A stretch of 64,000 nucleotides of DNA from Undaria pinnatifida (GCA_012845835.1 JABAKD010000021.1:5346477-5410476); one strand, 5' to 3'; counted from the stretch's first letter, positions 29,096 to 41,132 are shown. Program-made: numbers and translations. Notes: a model not told the origin generated them from the sequence alone.

Positions 29096-29640
29096 GTGAA
29101 GCATAGTAAACCAAACATTCGAAGTTCATCGAGGTGCATCAAGTGGAGTGCTAGTGTACCGGGTACGAGAACACAACAAAACAAGCGAGATCATAACATA
29201 AGACAAGAAAGAAAGGCGGAAAATAAAAGAAAAACGAAAGAAAAGAAAGCAGACCCCAAAGCAAAACAAACGACATTTTTTCTGAAGAATGTGATGCAAG
29301 GAGATCGGAAAGTAAAGGGGAGACTGCAAGAGGAACAGCATACGTGCTGATGAGGAACAGGTACCTGTTGCACGGACAAATCAACACGAAGGAGACTACT
29401 GCTGTTGCACGGAGAAAGCAACACGAAGAAGACAACTGCTGTTTGACGAACAACAACAGCACGAAGGAGAGGAAAAGATAGCGGCATAAGGCCCGTGGGC
29501 AAGAAGATAGCGGCATAAGGCCCGTGGGCAATGAAACAGGGGAGTAAAAGACCAAAGAAATGGAAAAGACGACAGCAAGTTATTACTGTCGCTCTCGCGC
29601 TCCTCGCAGTGAACTCAAGGGAAAAAAAGAAAGCAGAAGC
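29096..29640 (+). repeat. Purine-rich interspersed repeat, copy A
   Basis: Shares with 63500-63790 the strings GTACCGGGTACGA, an AAACAAGC..AGATCA block, AAAGAAAAAC-type purine runs and TGAGGAACAGGTA(C/G)CTGTTGCA. It also contains a tandem duplication of about 36 bp (AGATAGCGGCATAAGGCCCG at 29478 and 29514). Open frames here are composition artefacts. Confidence 0.6.
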
Positions 29641-29739
29641 TACCACTCGCTGTAAAGGGTTCAGGGCTAATGTGACACACGCTCCACATCATTAGTGGAA
29701 GTGGTACCTCACCATACGATCCGCCATTTCGTTTGTGCA

Positions 29740-30566
29740 TTAATCTACAGCTGTATCAGTACCGCTGCTCACTCCGCCCCCCACCCCCGGTTTTCCTTGG
29801 TTGCTGCTCTTGGTGTCCTCTGCTGTAAGGCGTTGCCAGCTCTTCTCCACCAACCCTTGAAGAATCGCCGCCAGATCAGCACTAACTTCCACCTGCTCAG
29901 TATCACGGTGTTCTCCTCTAGCAGCAGGCTGCTCTCTAGGAGTACGGTCGATGTTGATGCTTGGTTTACGGTCAACGTATGTACGCGTCGTCATTGTTGT
30001 TGGTCGTAATCATTCCTGCTCGCCATGGTGCTTGTGGATGTCGATTTGATTGTCCCAGAAGAAGCAGATTCAAACGAACATGGCTTGTGGAAGCAGTCGC
30101 TATCGAGGCTGAGGCTATGCCCTCCGTCATAACCTGCCAATATGTGTTACGCGTTCTCACCGGCACGCTGGTTCGACGGTCGCATTTGATTGCGACTATT
30201 TCGTCAATGTACTGAAATCCCGCCCAATGAAGGAAAGGGCAGCACAATGTGCAATACCCTCATTGATGCTTGAATACCGTTTACGATTTTTTCCCGCCAA
30301 TCTGGCTGTTGGCGCTCCACGTTCTCCCCCAGTCTTCGCCCGTTTTGTGGCCTCCGAGCTCGTACCCACTCCTCTTGTCCTCTTATTGGGACGTGTTGCT
30401 CTCGCGCAATCTCCCGCAGAAGACGGCAACTCGTTGCAGTAATACCGTCACAATTATTAAGGCGTCCCCGTACGTGTAAAAAAACTAGAAGCTCGCAATT
30501 CGTTGCGGACCTTCGACAATACGATCGAGCTATTATTGTGCATTTGCGCAGAATTGGGCCGCCCAC
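29740..30566 (-). pseudogene. Unrecognised minus-strand coding remnants
   Basis: Several adjacent minus-strand frames have protein-like composition. One (about 30196-30429) has KRTRGVGTSSEATKRAK, which resembles a nuclear localisation signal. Another (29972-30247) has YIDEIVAIKCDRR and NTYWQVMTE. A third starts at an ATG (29992-29994), runs 84 codons to 29740 and has a helical LAAILQGLVEKSWQRL. A possible acceptor (TTTCAG) precedes YIDEI, and GTGAGA follows RRTSVP, so some pieces could be exons. No family is recognised. Confidence 0.3.
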
Positions 30567-31045
30567 ATTCCAACACCTACACTACTGAACTCTGCAGGGG
30601 CCCGACGCCAGCATCTCGCTTCAACACTCGGCTCGGTAGGAGGACTCGATACGATGGACGAGGCAAAACCACATAGTGAACTACATGCCTCGTCGTCGGC
30701 GAAGTTGCTAATATAGCGGCCACATATTGCGGTTCCCGAAAAAGCATGCACGTCAACGTGTCAATCCTCAACTCGTGGGTGTGCCAGAGGATGGTCCCCA
30801 GAAGCCTTAGCCCAGGCTCACACGCAGTCGGTCGGAGTATCACGCACCCAGCTTGCAATTATGAGTTTTGACGAAATCATCGATATCACAGATGAAGTAG
30901 TGGAGGTTTACTCGTTTTACGTTCCGTAATCTCTTGGAAATATAGTGTCCCTGTATTATATACTCCGTATAAAAGAAACACACGCGAAATCACTTGATAA
31001 ATGTGTCCACTTTTTTCCAAGTTGTTAGTGGGCATCACTCAAACT
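30567..31045. other. Decayed sequence with one FB tip remnant
   Basis: No supported gene. A degenerate FB tip lies at 30832-30895 (CGGAGTATCACGCACCCAGC, ATGAGTTTTGACGAAATCAT, GATATCACAG). Confidence 0.45.
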
Positions 31046-31215
31046 ATGAGAAAATATGCTTTCAAGAGATAGGTGTTGACGTCGCGTGCTGTCTAGGGGT
31101 CGTTCTACGGCGACTTCCCCAACTTCTGTTTAGCGAAATCGCCGGTCTTGAAACCAGGCTAGCTCCCCGCCGTATCACCTGATATACGGTTCGCCTTGCC
31201 ACCCCGACGTCTTCG
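31046..31215 (-). pseudogene. Transposase helix-turn-helix fragment, second copy
   Basis: The minus strand reads EDVGVARRTVYQVIRRGASL, aligning with DDVGMSRNTVFQEIRPGAAF at 6629-6804; the nucleotide similarity continues downstream (CTACGGCGACTTCCCCAACT versus CTACGGTAGCCCCCCCAACT on the plus strand). This is the DNA-binding start of a Tc1/mariner- or IS630-like transposase by appearance. The catalytic region is absent. A frame upstream on the same strand (31175-31420) overlaps but has no transposase motif. Confidence 0.4.
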
Positions 31216-33890
31216 TTTCATACAACATGATAATATCCAAGTGACAGAAACTATACGCACAGGCTGTGTGGTACACGTTAAAGAACTCAAATATTTTACC
31301 GTCCAATGTCCGCGCCGTTTTATCCACTCCACTTTCGTACACGCGGAGGAACGGGCTCCCGTCCAGAAGGAGGGCGTCCTCGGGTAAACGCAGCAAAGAG
31401 GTTGTATGCGCACATTCCATGCATAGCCGTATTCTTCAGACAATTGGCCCCCGCATCCCTGTGGTGCCGTGGCGGTGCACATCAAGGTTTTACCAACAAG
31501 ACCAACATCGTGTGCACCGATCGCCAAGCACCGTGAGGTGTTCTGGAAGTCGCGTCAAGGACGAGCTGCATCCTACCCAAAATCTCTTGAAAGGCGGACG
31601 GTCGCATCTGGTGCCTACTTTATCACATATTGGGATGACCGCTTCGAAATATTTGTTCAATTTTCCGTTGTGACCACTTTAAGAGACAGAACAATCCGGA
31701 GGCGGCGAGCTCCTTCGTAGGTTCCTTACTATCTGCCCACCACGTGGTAATAGCCAGGTTGGGGGAGTTTAGGTTCTCCACTTTACACAATATGATCACC
31801 CCGACCAACATCTCGGTTACCGCCAGAAGATGAAATCCGCATTGCATTCTACGGCAGGGGGGTTATGTTTTTTTCGGGCATTTTTCGGCAGTACAGTGGC
31901 TCGGAGTCACTCGCGCGGGTAACCCCGCTGTTCCATGTGGCCTTTAAAGTATTTTTGACGCTTTTAACTGACGATGTCGGTCCGCAGCAATTAAATTGTA
32001 TTATGCGCTGTACCAAAACACTAGCCTAGGGTATTTTTTCCCGTGAGGTGCGAAGTCACTCACCTGCGAGTGCCCCAAGCCCGGCAGGGAAAACGGGAGT
32101 ACCTCTCCTGCCGTAGCCTCGGTCGAAAACGCGAAACCTACTATGGTACCCGGGTAGCCTAGCTCACGTCTAGCAAGAGGCGTGTTTTACGTCGTTGACT
32201 ACCGTTGACAACCCCTTTAGGGTAGGAGGAACCTCCTTTTTGACATGAGGTGGGCCTTGAAAAAGCGATATATTCGCCAGCAATACCAAAGTGCACGACC
32301 ATCTTCTTTGCCCATTGCCGTACACTATGTATAGAAAGCCGGGACATGGAATTGCGCATGTTTTCATACATGATTGACGAAGAAGATATTATTTCCATCC
32401 CTCCCTTATCTGCGCTTTTTGTTGTAGTGCGCAAGGGCGCTGTAATCTGAGTTTTTTTTCCGCTTTTTCTCACATCTACCTAGGCTGTCAACGCACTACA
32501 TGGCTATTGAAACCCGATCCAATATATCGTCGTGTTTCCCACGTGAAGCCGAATCGGGGTGCTATGAGTATTCTTCAAGGAGTCCCCGGCGGGGCGCTCC
32601 GCGGTTCCCTTCGACGTGACACCTCATCAGTTGGGAGAGCGAATGGTCCTCGAGGTCATGATTTCGCCGCGACCAGGTTCCGGCTTTGCTCACTATGATA
32701 ACTGCTTATGCAGTGGCTCGTGTATGTTCGGCTCTTTATATCGAGTAGAGGTCGCATTTTTTGTTGCCAATCATCCGAATGTTCTAATGCTTGCTATCTC
32801 GGCACGAAACAAAATCTACAGGCGACAGGTTTCCAACCAAGCGGAAGAAAAAACAGCAGGCAACGCCAAGCACGACAAGCCTATAGTTGCGACGCCCCGC
32901 AACGCCAACACCTTCTCGACAACCTTTTCGGCAGCCCATGCTGCAGGGATAGTGGGTGCACGCGGACTATAGAGTCAAGCTTTAGCGAGATGAGCACAAA
33001 GCAAACAATGCTTGCGTCATAAAAACCTTGCATCATGTACAATACCTGTTGGACTGCTTTACGCTGGATGTTTTTCAGCCCAGGAGCATGGGCTCGTGTG
33101 TACATCCTCCACCACCTACCTGCTATTCGATACACCGTTTCGATGTCCGGCTTGAACGAAAGTGCTAACAAACCCCTATTCTTGCCATAACGATATCTTC
33201 ACGAATAAATATTTCTCAAGTGTGGTGGTCGAAAACTCCCCACGCAATTCAGGCAAAACCTTACATTGCTTCCACTGAGATACATATTCGAATGATTCCT
33301 GCGGTTCATCTGCTACTCGTATGGTGGGTGCGCCGCGTAAAGCGTGCTATCTTATTGGCCACCCATCCCTATTAATCGCCAGCAACAGCATCCTGCACGA
33401 GATATCACGAACGCCCACAAGCAGAGGCAACTACTGCAATACTTCAACAACCACTACCAAGGTTTACACCCGCTACAAAACCTCACCGGCCTTCGAACGC
33501 ACCAACATGTGCTGAAATAACCCACCAAGAACCAACAATGAAAACAGAAACAAGATCGGTTCCACACTACGTACCCAAAGTGCCAGCAGTCGGTATCATG
33601 TCGGCGCCACGATCGGAAGTAGAAGCTATATCGCACGAACCACTACGAGAAGCACAAACCGTTACACCGTCGACCACCTCGGTCGGCATCATAGGTTATG
33701 TTTCTGGGGCCACCATGTAAGGCAGAACCAGCCACTATGATAGCACACCAATCACCACCGCCGTGAGCTTCCGTTACCAAAACAAACTCACCACACGAGG
33801 AGTCATGATGAGTGGTACCCCAAACGATCATCACAGTACCGCGATTGCTGAAACTGCGACGTTTCAAGAGCCCCTATCAAAGGCAAAACC
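31216..33890. other. Region without a convincing gene
   Basis: Frames of 60-135 codons occur on both strands and overlap one another. None has a recognisable motif. A dispersed repeat occupies 31863-32110. I cannot exclude small exons. Confidence 0.4.
31863..32112 (+). repeat. Interspersed repeat, copy A (partner at 59917-60135)
   Basis: GGGCAT, then a T run, then a CTCGGAGTCACTCGC string near the start, and GAGTCAC-type plus CCGGCAGG strings near the end, are shared in the same order with 59917-60135. Between them the copies diverge. Confidence 0.5.
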
Positions 33891-33899
33891 TACCGATAC

Positions 33900-34312
33900 G
33901 AGACGTAAGTGACCACCACGACGAGGCAAATTGTCCCACTTAAAGTCTATAGAAAAAGAACAACAGACTTCCGCCGCTGCCCAAGCCTACCTCCGCAACA
34001 CGGGAACGTCGAGTGACTACTCGGCAATGTACCATGAGCAATGACAACGCAAACACCACCAGAAAAATATGAATGTACCCTATCGCAAACACCATGGCAG
34101 TACCACAACAAGCTGCAATCGCTACGGTTTGGTGTCGATATTTAAGCCCAAAGCATCCGCCATGATACGTAAATAATCAACACCAGGCAAATTGATCCAC
34201 TCTTATTATAGAAAAGGAAAACAACAGTTCCGCCGCCGACCAAGCATCGGCCGCGGCACCAAAACGTTGATTGGCTACCCTGCATCAACACGTGACCAGC
34301 ACTCCCGGGCGT
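33900..34312. repeat. Diverged direct duplication of ~150 bp
   Basis: 33905-34050 and 34165-34310 share ordered blocks: a GATACGTAA or GAGACGTAA string, AGGCAAATTG(T/A)(C/T)CCACT, TATAGAAAAAG or TATAGAAAAGG, ACAACAG...TTCCGCCGC, CCAAGC and ACGT-containing ends. The offset is about 260 bp. No gene is apparent. Confidence 0.55.
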
Positions 34313-34657
34313 ACGTTCGGCATTTTTCGAACTGCACGCCAGTAGATCCGTGTTGACAAGTGCTCGTTGCGGGATTGCTTTTCTTACTCGGCAATTGACG
34401 TCCGTCGCATCTCAAAACTGGTGATCATGCTGACCCATACCACGCTAGAGGTATCGACTGGTTCTTCTACGTGAAATATTAATTGCAACGGCCTCCAAGT
34501 AACACCCGTTACAAGTTATTGCAAAGCAGTTTCCCCAGGTGCAGAAACTCATCAGCATGATAACGATAGCAAGAGTCCAGCATTTATGTTTCCAACCAAC
34601 AGACACAAGCCCAAGCAAACGCTGCAAGCAAGTCGTTAGGACTTTACACGTTACTCG

Positions 34658-34839
34658 TCACCAACCGCTGCAAGCAGAAGCAATCGCCGCCACACCAGCA
34701 CAACCAGCGATGACAACGCCGACAGCCAACTTGCTGGCGATGCTGGTGTCCTCCACCACCGTCGTGGTGCATGAACCGCAGATGAGGGAAATATCATCCT
34801 CGGTTGCCAAGTTTGTTTCGCCGTCACCGTCGAAGTCAC
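34658..34839 (-). CDS. Last exon of a modular surface protein: module end plus membrane anchor
   Basis: An acceptor-like AAAG precedes the exon at 34840-34841. The exon opens in phase 1 with GT GAC TTC GAC, so a preceding T would give Cys, exactly as in the exons starting at 57342 and 54478. It encodes DFDGDGETNLATEDDISLIC and then GSC, matching the module end at 57342 (DLDGGGSVFTLADDELDITC, then GC). A hydrophobic segment follows (KLAVGVVIAGCAGVAAIASA), a few residues later the TGA stop at 34658. The layout suggests a type I membrane protein with an extracellular module and almost no cytoplasmic tail. I could not identify its upstream exons. Confidence 0.55.
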
Positions 34840-36600
34840 CTTTACATTCATGGCAATAAGACGTTAGCGACAGCGATGCGGATATAAGTCGATGGAGAAG
34901 CGAGTTTCGGTCAGGCGCATTCCCTTCGAACAGGAACAGTGTAATTTTTTGGCATTACTTGGGGAAACTAGGGAATAGGCCCGACGCCGTCGCCACATTG
35001 TTCAACAAAGAGAGCAACGGCTTCCCACGCAGTGCATGCCGCATACGCGTAGAGGGTGATCGTCTCTTGTTATCTAGTCCATATGGGGGCATGTTGTATC
35101 AGTCCCGGAGGGAATGGTGTTCATTTTCAAGTAAGCGGTGATTATTTTCAACCGCTGGAGGATGGATGCAGTCCACAACATGGACAGGAATATAGCTGTG
35201 GCTAGGAACGCGGTCAGCAGATTGGAAACGGTTGATGACATGACGCACTAGTCGAGAATGGACCATTGTTGAAATGGACCACTGTTGCACATATCTCGCC
35301 AGCAGTTGTCAGCAGCTGCAACCAGCATAAGCCAGCAGCTGCAACCAGCATAAGCCAGCAGCAGCTTCTAGCGAAGTAGAAGCCGGCAGCATCAGCTTGC
35401 GAAGTAGCAGCCAGCAGCAGCGGACAGGAGGCAGCCAACCGCAATCAACAGGAAACCTATCAAGCAACGACCAGCAGAAGCAGCTTGCAGCATAGATAGG
35501 CCAGGAGCAAGGTCCGGAAGCAGCAGCCAGTGCAGCCAGTAGTAGCCCCCAGAGAGCTGGAAGCAGCAGGCTGCATCTTACAGTAAATCCCGCATTATCC
35601 AAGTAGAGCGAGCAGGGACAGCAGCAGCAGCTTGGTTCGTGTGTTTCGATATAGAGGTGTTTCCGGTTTAGAAAACTGTGCGTGTTGTTTCTTTGTGTAC
35701 GCACATAGACGTTCGCTACAGCCGAACAGGAAGCCATGACCGCCCGTCCCCGCCACGAAATTTCGTTCGCTCGCACAAGGGCCATGGCAGATGACGACAA
35801 TTCAAAGCATTTTACGTAGTTTTGTGCAGCTCGCGATACCCTACGCCGCTGCCCAGCGAAATGCGCAACAACACACTGAATCCATCGTAAACCCATCGGA
35901 AGATTCGGACCCAGTGGTCTGTCTTTAGTCTAGTCTAAGCTAAAAGAGTGATTTGATGTTCGTCATCTCACGATCACGTACTGACAGCTTGTTTGTGGCT
36001 ACACATTGTGAACGTGAGGTGATTACTGCTGTAGTTGCGAAAAATTGTTGATGACGTATTGTCTTATCAAACTATGTTGATGAATTTTGTCTTGTCAACT
36101 ATAAATTACTACACCGTAGTTGAGTTTTAATGTGGCACGGCGCACAAATCGCGTACGGCGAAATTACCACAATTACCACCCTCAGTTGGCAAGAGTAATA
36201 TATTGCGGCTAAACGGCGGCTTGTCAAAGGGCAAGTGTCAGCAGAACCTTAAAACAATGCACGATACTTGGTGTGGCGATATACTCATGGAGAGCCCTTA
36301 TCTTATCAAAAACAAAGAAGGAAAGCGGACACAAAACATACTGGAGTGTGCTGCTCGGAAGAACCATACACCAAACAGGAATCAATCCCAAACGAGCAAC
36401 CTTAGGAAAACAAGTGAAATATCCTGGTACCTGTGTACCTGATATCAGCGCACCGGTGCAAAAAACACAGCACAAGCCTATCCAAAAATCTTAGACTATA
36501 TTTCTCACAGAATCTGTGAGGCTTGATATCCCGTCCTCAAACTCAAAATTTCGTCGCCTTGACCACTTTACCATTGTTGTCTCTCTCTATATAAAAAAAT
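34840..36600. other. Region without a convincing gene; CAG-rich part
   Basis: Possible upstream exons of the 34658-34839 exon are not recognisable. 35290-35640 is rich in CAG/AGC, including a 25-bp tandem duplication (CAGCAGCTGCAACCAGCATA at 35320 and 35335 region). A similar CAG-rich patch lies at 43070-43225. Confidence 0.4.
35290..35650 (+). repeat. CAG/AGC-rich low-complexity repeat
   Basis: Dense AGCAGC, CAGCAT and AGCCAG strings with one clear short tandem duplication (GCAGCTGCAACCAGCATAAG repeated). All frames are open for compositional reasons. It shares a CAGCAGC...CGTGT end with 43170-43225, so both may be ends of one repeat family. Confidence 0.6.
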
Positions 36601-36601
36601 G

Positions 36602-37570
36602 ATGTTTTCATAAGACAGGGATTGGCCAGAACTTTTTGCTCGTCACGGCCTCAGTATAGTATTCTCGAAACTGGAATTTCTCGGTGAAACCGCTTCGTTC
36701 GAGCGCCGTCTTCGAAGGGCGGCTCCAACGCCGGTCACCCTGCCTTATCCGTCCCTCACGTCGACGTGAACGCGGATGGGGGATGAGGGAGACAAGCGAG
36801 GAGTGGGCAAATATTTGCCTTTTTGGGCGGTACCGACGATTATATTTTTTGGGTTGTTGCCGTAGTATAGAGAGCTTGATAAAAAAAACATGTTACGAAT
36901 ACATTTATATAATACGTATGTATGAAATGATTCGTGTTTTTAAGACGACAGGGATCGGCCAGGAGTTGTTACTCGAGTCAGCCTCAGTATAGGATGCTCG
37001 AAACAGGAATTTTACGTTCAAATCGTTTTGTTCGAGGGCCGTCGGCGACGGAGGGTTCCAACGTCCCCCACCCTGCCCTATCCGTCCGCCACCTCGACGT
37101 GAACGCAGATGGGAACTGAGAGAGACAAGCAAGAAGTGCCCGAAGTTTTTCATTTTTAAGCGGTACTGACGATTGTGTTTTGGAGGGGATTCGACGTATT
37201 GTATGGAGAGCTTGAACGAATAAAACATGTTACGAACACATTTGTATTATATCTAAATATAAAATAAATTGTGTTTTTGAGAGGACAGGGATCGGCCAGG
37301 AGTTTGTCTTCTTCATGGGATTCTCGAAACCGCAATTTCTTGGTCAAATCGCTTCGTTCGAGCACTATCCTTGAGGGGCAGCTCCAACGCCTCTCACCCT
37401 CCCTTATCCGTTCCCAACGTCGACGTGAACGCGGATGGAGGCTGAGTGAGACACGCGAGAAATGGTAAATGTTTGTAATTTTGGGCGGTACTGAGGAACT
37501 TGTTCGGGGTTCTTGATGTATAATATTAATAGTACGTATGGAGAGCTTTAACAAATAGAACGTCAATACA
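36602..37570 (+). repeat. Three-unit tandem satellite, ~335 bp period
   Basis: The anchor ACAGGGAT(T/C)GGCCAG occurs at about 36615, 36948 and 37285, so periods are near 334 and 337 bp. Each unit continues with TTCTCGAAAC or GATGCTCGAAAC, TTCGTTCGAG, CTCCAACG or TTCCAACG, CTTATCCGT or CTATCCGT, CGACGTGAACGC(G/A)GATGG, GGGCGGTAC or AAGCGGTACTG and a TATGGAGAGCTT-type end. An inverted single copy lies at 46990-47215. Frames inside are shared by repetition and carry no known motif. Confidence 0.85.
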
Positions 37571-37924
37571 TTCTTATACGTATTGGCATAATTTCCGAAT
37601 TTGCTCCTGAGCAGCTACCCATCGCGGCCAACGCTTCTTGATATATGTGTACTTCTCGTGGGGTGTCCGATCACGAACGGGCAAGGTTTTAGCTGCTGTG
37701 TAGCACTGCTGCTGTTCTCGTTGTACTACCGGTACGAGCGTGTGTACGATGTGACTTGCGGTTCTCTCCGAGCTGCTGCTGCTATATCAAGTCTGTGATG
37801 CTACTACATTAACAGTTTTCATTGGTTCTCCAGACAAGATATACCAACACGTAATAACAGCAGCACAATGGGTGTTCTCATTTAAGATCACCCTGCGATG
37901 ACTAGCGGACGCAGAGCTTACCAA

Positions 37925-38244
37925 CTTTTTATTTTTTCCCTTTCTCACACTTTCACTTTGCAGCTTCTGGACAAGCCGTGGTCTCACAGGTGTCGTCCCT
38001 TCTTCCCCCCGGTTCTTTCCTTCATTTTTTACCGCGCATAGGGTTCAGCAATCCCACTGCTCGTCGAATTTGTATCGAGTGTTGCTAACTTACGTTCTCG
38101 CGATTCCCGCACGTCAATTGGTGCTCAAGAAAAGTCCACACGATAATATACGAGTATGCGCTCGGCGGGGCTCGAACTCACGAAACTGACCTACACCAGG
38201 CTCGAGGATAACCTGATGCGCCACCGTGGCAACCGGCACATGCC
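37925..38244 (-). mobile_element. SINE copy 2, full length
   Basis: Read on the minus strand, it starts with a tRNA-like head: A box TGGCGCATCAGG and B box GAGTTCGAGCCCC, with 44 nt between their starts, the spacing seen in real tRNAs. The body then matches copies 1 and 3 (GCGCATACTCGTAT, TGGGATTGCTGAACC, GGCTTGTCCAGAAGCTG) and it ends with an A-rich tail (GGAAAAAATAAAAAG). It is transcribed, if at all, by RNA polymerase III and needs a LINE partner, which I do not see. Confidence 0.85.
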
Positions 38245-40794
38245 GGTACATGTAGCATAAACTTTACCATCCAAGATACGCGCGGCCAGAAGGGTAGGTT
38301 TGCTGCTGAAGGAGCCGTTCAGTGCTACGGAAATCCGGATTTCCAGCAACTACTTTGGGGGTCCCATAAGAAAGAAGAGGTGAAATACGTGGGCAAGTAT
38401 TCCACGATCAGTCGACCATACTATGCGAGTGGAATATTCACATGCTTCAGGCTTTTTTCCACGGATATTATACTCGAGTTATGCCAGCCTCACTCCTATT
38501 TTCTACGTCATCTTTCTCCAAACATCTCAGTTTTTTTGGAATTGTGCTTATCCACGGAGGAGTGCTGGATCCTGGACACGTATATCGCTCCAATGGGACC
38601 TTTCATATGGCGTTGGGTGCTGTTCAACTGTTTCTCGTTCTCTTATTTCGAGCGTGCTTGCTCGGCACGTCAAACTGGTACTTGAACTCAAAATCACTTA
38701 TTTGTTGCGAGCTATTTTGCAAACAACTGGTCGAACTGCGGTCGCACCGCGAATGTTTGCCGTAGGCGAGCAGCATGCGAGGAAACCCGAGTCGATTGAA
38801 AAAATTGCGAGCTCATTGCGTCACAGCCAACTAGGGTTTCCACACCGTGCTGGGCAGCATCGACCTTGGAGAACTCCGTTTATATCCGCGGTTTGTCTAC
38901 GGTTAGGATATATGGAATGAGGGGGTGGGAGCCTTTTTTCCCCGGTTGGAGCTGGCTCTAATATTAAATCACCCATTAGATTTGTCGAGATTTCCACACT
39001 GTGCGGACAAGAATCAATCAGGTGACACCCGTGTTCGTTTACGGGTTGTCGGGGTTGTATACGTGCGGATGGATTCTAATTCCGGGATGGAACGCTATCG
39101 TCGCCAGATGACATCTACTTTATGTACGATCACCGGCTAATGAGCGATCAGCGATCGCAAGATCGCCGGCCATATACGACGTCAGGTACTGTGTATGTTT
39201 TTTCTTTTCGCCTGAATCTCGAGCCTGAAATTGTTGACCGCCAATTTTTCCATTCATCGGTGCTCTATCGCGTACTGGTAACAGTTTTCTATCTACCAGA
39301 ATGGATGGATGTACAGCAGCAATTTCTATTTACCAGAATGGATGGATGTACAGCAGCAAGTGGCAGCACTACAGTAGCATTCGAAGGGTTGAACGACGAA
39401 GGCAGCAACACCATGTTTTTTCGCCTGAGCACCGTCAGCCGGTCTCTGTACAATCAGACTAGACTATACACAGAGAAAATCAGTTTGCGAGCCTCGGAGT
39501 TAGATGCTATCATGTGCATGGGATAACAACAGAAGCTTGCTCAGTGCGCGCCTCAGTGCGCGCCCCTCAGAGGCTTCGCAGGAAATGTGCAGCAAACATG
39601 GGCATCACCTGGCTGGATCCGGATGCTTGGTCGAGTTAAAACGTGAATAAATCGCGCTCGAAACGTCTCTTCGTGGCCAGACTAAAGGGTCAGTATGCGT
39701 GGGCTCGGATCTTTCAGATCGGAATATGATGGAGTTTGGAATCGGATTCACGCAAGAAGCGGCGCAGTATTAAGTATAGTCCATTGTTTGTCTATGTCGA
39801 TTGCATTGCATTACGTTACCGTCTGCACGCCTAGACTATCTGTTTCTCCTCTCCGTCGAAAACTGAAGCCAACAAGTCGAAGTGCTGCCCTGCCCTACCC
39901 GGAGCATGGGTTCCGGCGATTACCGGCGAATGCCGGCAACCATACGGAACCCTTATAGTACCACACGCGCGGATTGATCAAGAACAATAGTTTCCTGTGG
40001 GCAACGAAGAGCTTGTTGCGATTTAAGGGAGCTGAGAGCTGTTAAGAAGGTAGCTTAAAATTGGAGAATGTGCCGAAGGAATGGATCCGGGCGGGGGACA
40101 TACATCTGGTAGCTTCAAGCGCTAAGCTCCGGGGGCGGGTGACGCTACCCGCAGCGATCGCGAAGATTGAACACAACTAAATTGTGAAGGGGGCAGAAGT
40201 AAGGGGTCCACGATTTGGTGCAAATAGCGATTTCATAGGGCCTAGAGCTACCTGTGCAGACTCGATAGCCCGGTGCTCTGCTTTGTGGTTGTTGACCATG
40301 GCACGTTCTGGTAGGCAGTACTGCTGTAGTTAGCGGGGCGAAGAAAAGCATCAAGAGGACCAACAGAAGACAGACGAGAGAAGACAATCAAAGTAGGAGA
40401 ACAGAAAAGACGAGCGCACACGTGCATGCCGACAGTTGACATTTCGCATGATACCTGGTACTGTATAATGGTAAGAATGCACAGCCTGGCGCAGTACATC
40501 CCCACACGGCAAGCCAAGGCACGGCACCGCACGGCCCACGGCAATGTGCTGCGTGCGCTTCCTTCATATGTTAGGGCGAAATGTAAGGGTCGATCCTAAC
40601 GATACGTACAGCACTCCAGGTTTTGACGAAATATCGGCCTTTTTTCCCGAAATCTACCAAGGTTGAATGTTCTCGAGTACGAGCCTCAGTTGGCTGGCGA
40701 AACAATGCCCACCCGGCACAGAACCGTCACTACAGCAGCAACGCTCGCCGAAGACACCCACGTGGTGGTCCCATTGGAGTCGGCCTTACTCGTA
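38245..40794. other. Region without a recognisable gene
   Basis: Frames of up to 165 codons (38423-38920, plus) have no motif and overlap others. A tandem duplication of about 39 bp lies at 39290-39368. Near 39868-39950 the plus strand has a short segment related to 43510-43580 (minus). No supported gene. Confidence 0.4.
39285..39368 (+). repeat. ~39-bp tandem duplication
   Basis: TTTCTATCTACCAGAATGGA continuing GGATGTACAGCAGCAA is directly repeated as TTTCTATTTACCAGAATGGA and the same end. Two copies, one substitution apart. Confidence 0.9.
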
Positions 40795-41132
40795 GACAGG
40801 TGTCTATTCCTTGGGGAGTGAAATCCGTCTTCAACTCGTCGCGACACAGAACCCAACGTGACAATAGTCTCAGCTATCGTTCGGCCGCCGCGGGTGCGTT
40901 CACCTCGTCAACTCGACGACGTGAGCTCGGAAGCTCACTGCGCCTAATGCAATCAGCCTCGAAGACAGGTGTCTATGCCTTGGGGAGTGAAATCCGTCAG
41001 CAACTCGTCGCGATACAGTGCCCAACGTGACAATAGTCTCAGCTATCGTTCGGCCGCCGCGGGTGCGGTCACTTCCTCAACTCGACGACGTGAGCTCAGA
41101 AGCTCACTGCGCCTCCTGCGACCAACCATGAC
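40795..41132 (+). repeat. 169-bp tandem duplication
   Basis: GACAGGTGTCTATTCCTTGG at 40795 and GACAGGTGTCTATGCCTTGG at 40964 begin two near-identical units. Both continue through GTGACAATAGTCTCAGCTAT, GTTCGGCCGCCGCGGGTGCG and GACGACGTGAGCTC. Differences are few, so the duplication is relatively young. Whether coding is unclear; the frame that spans both is open because 169 is not a multiple of three only in part. Confidence 0.9.

Noticed and set aside
38423-38920. 165-codon plus-strand ORF
   Set aside because: It has no motif, overlaps two other open frames of similar length and has no relative in the window; I list it only as unresolved sequence.
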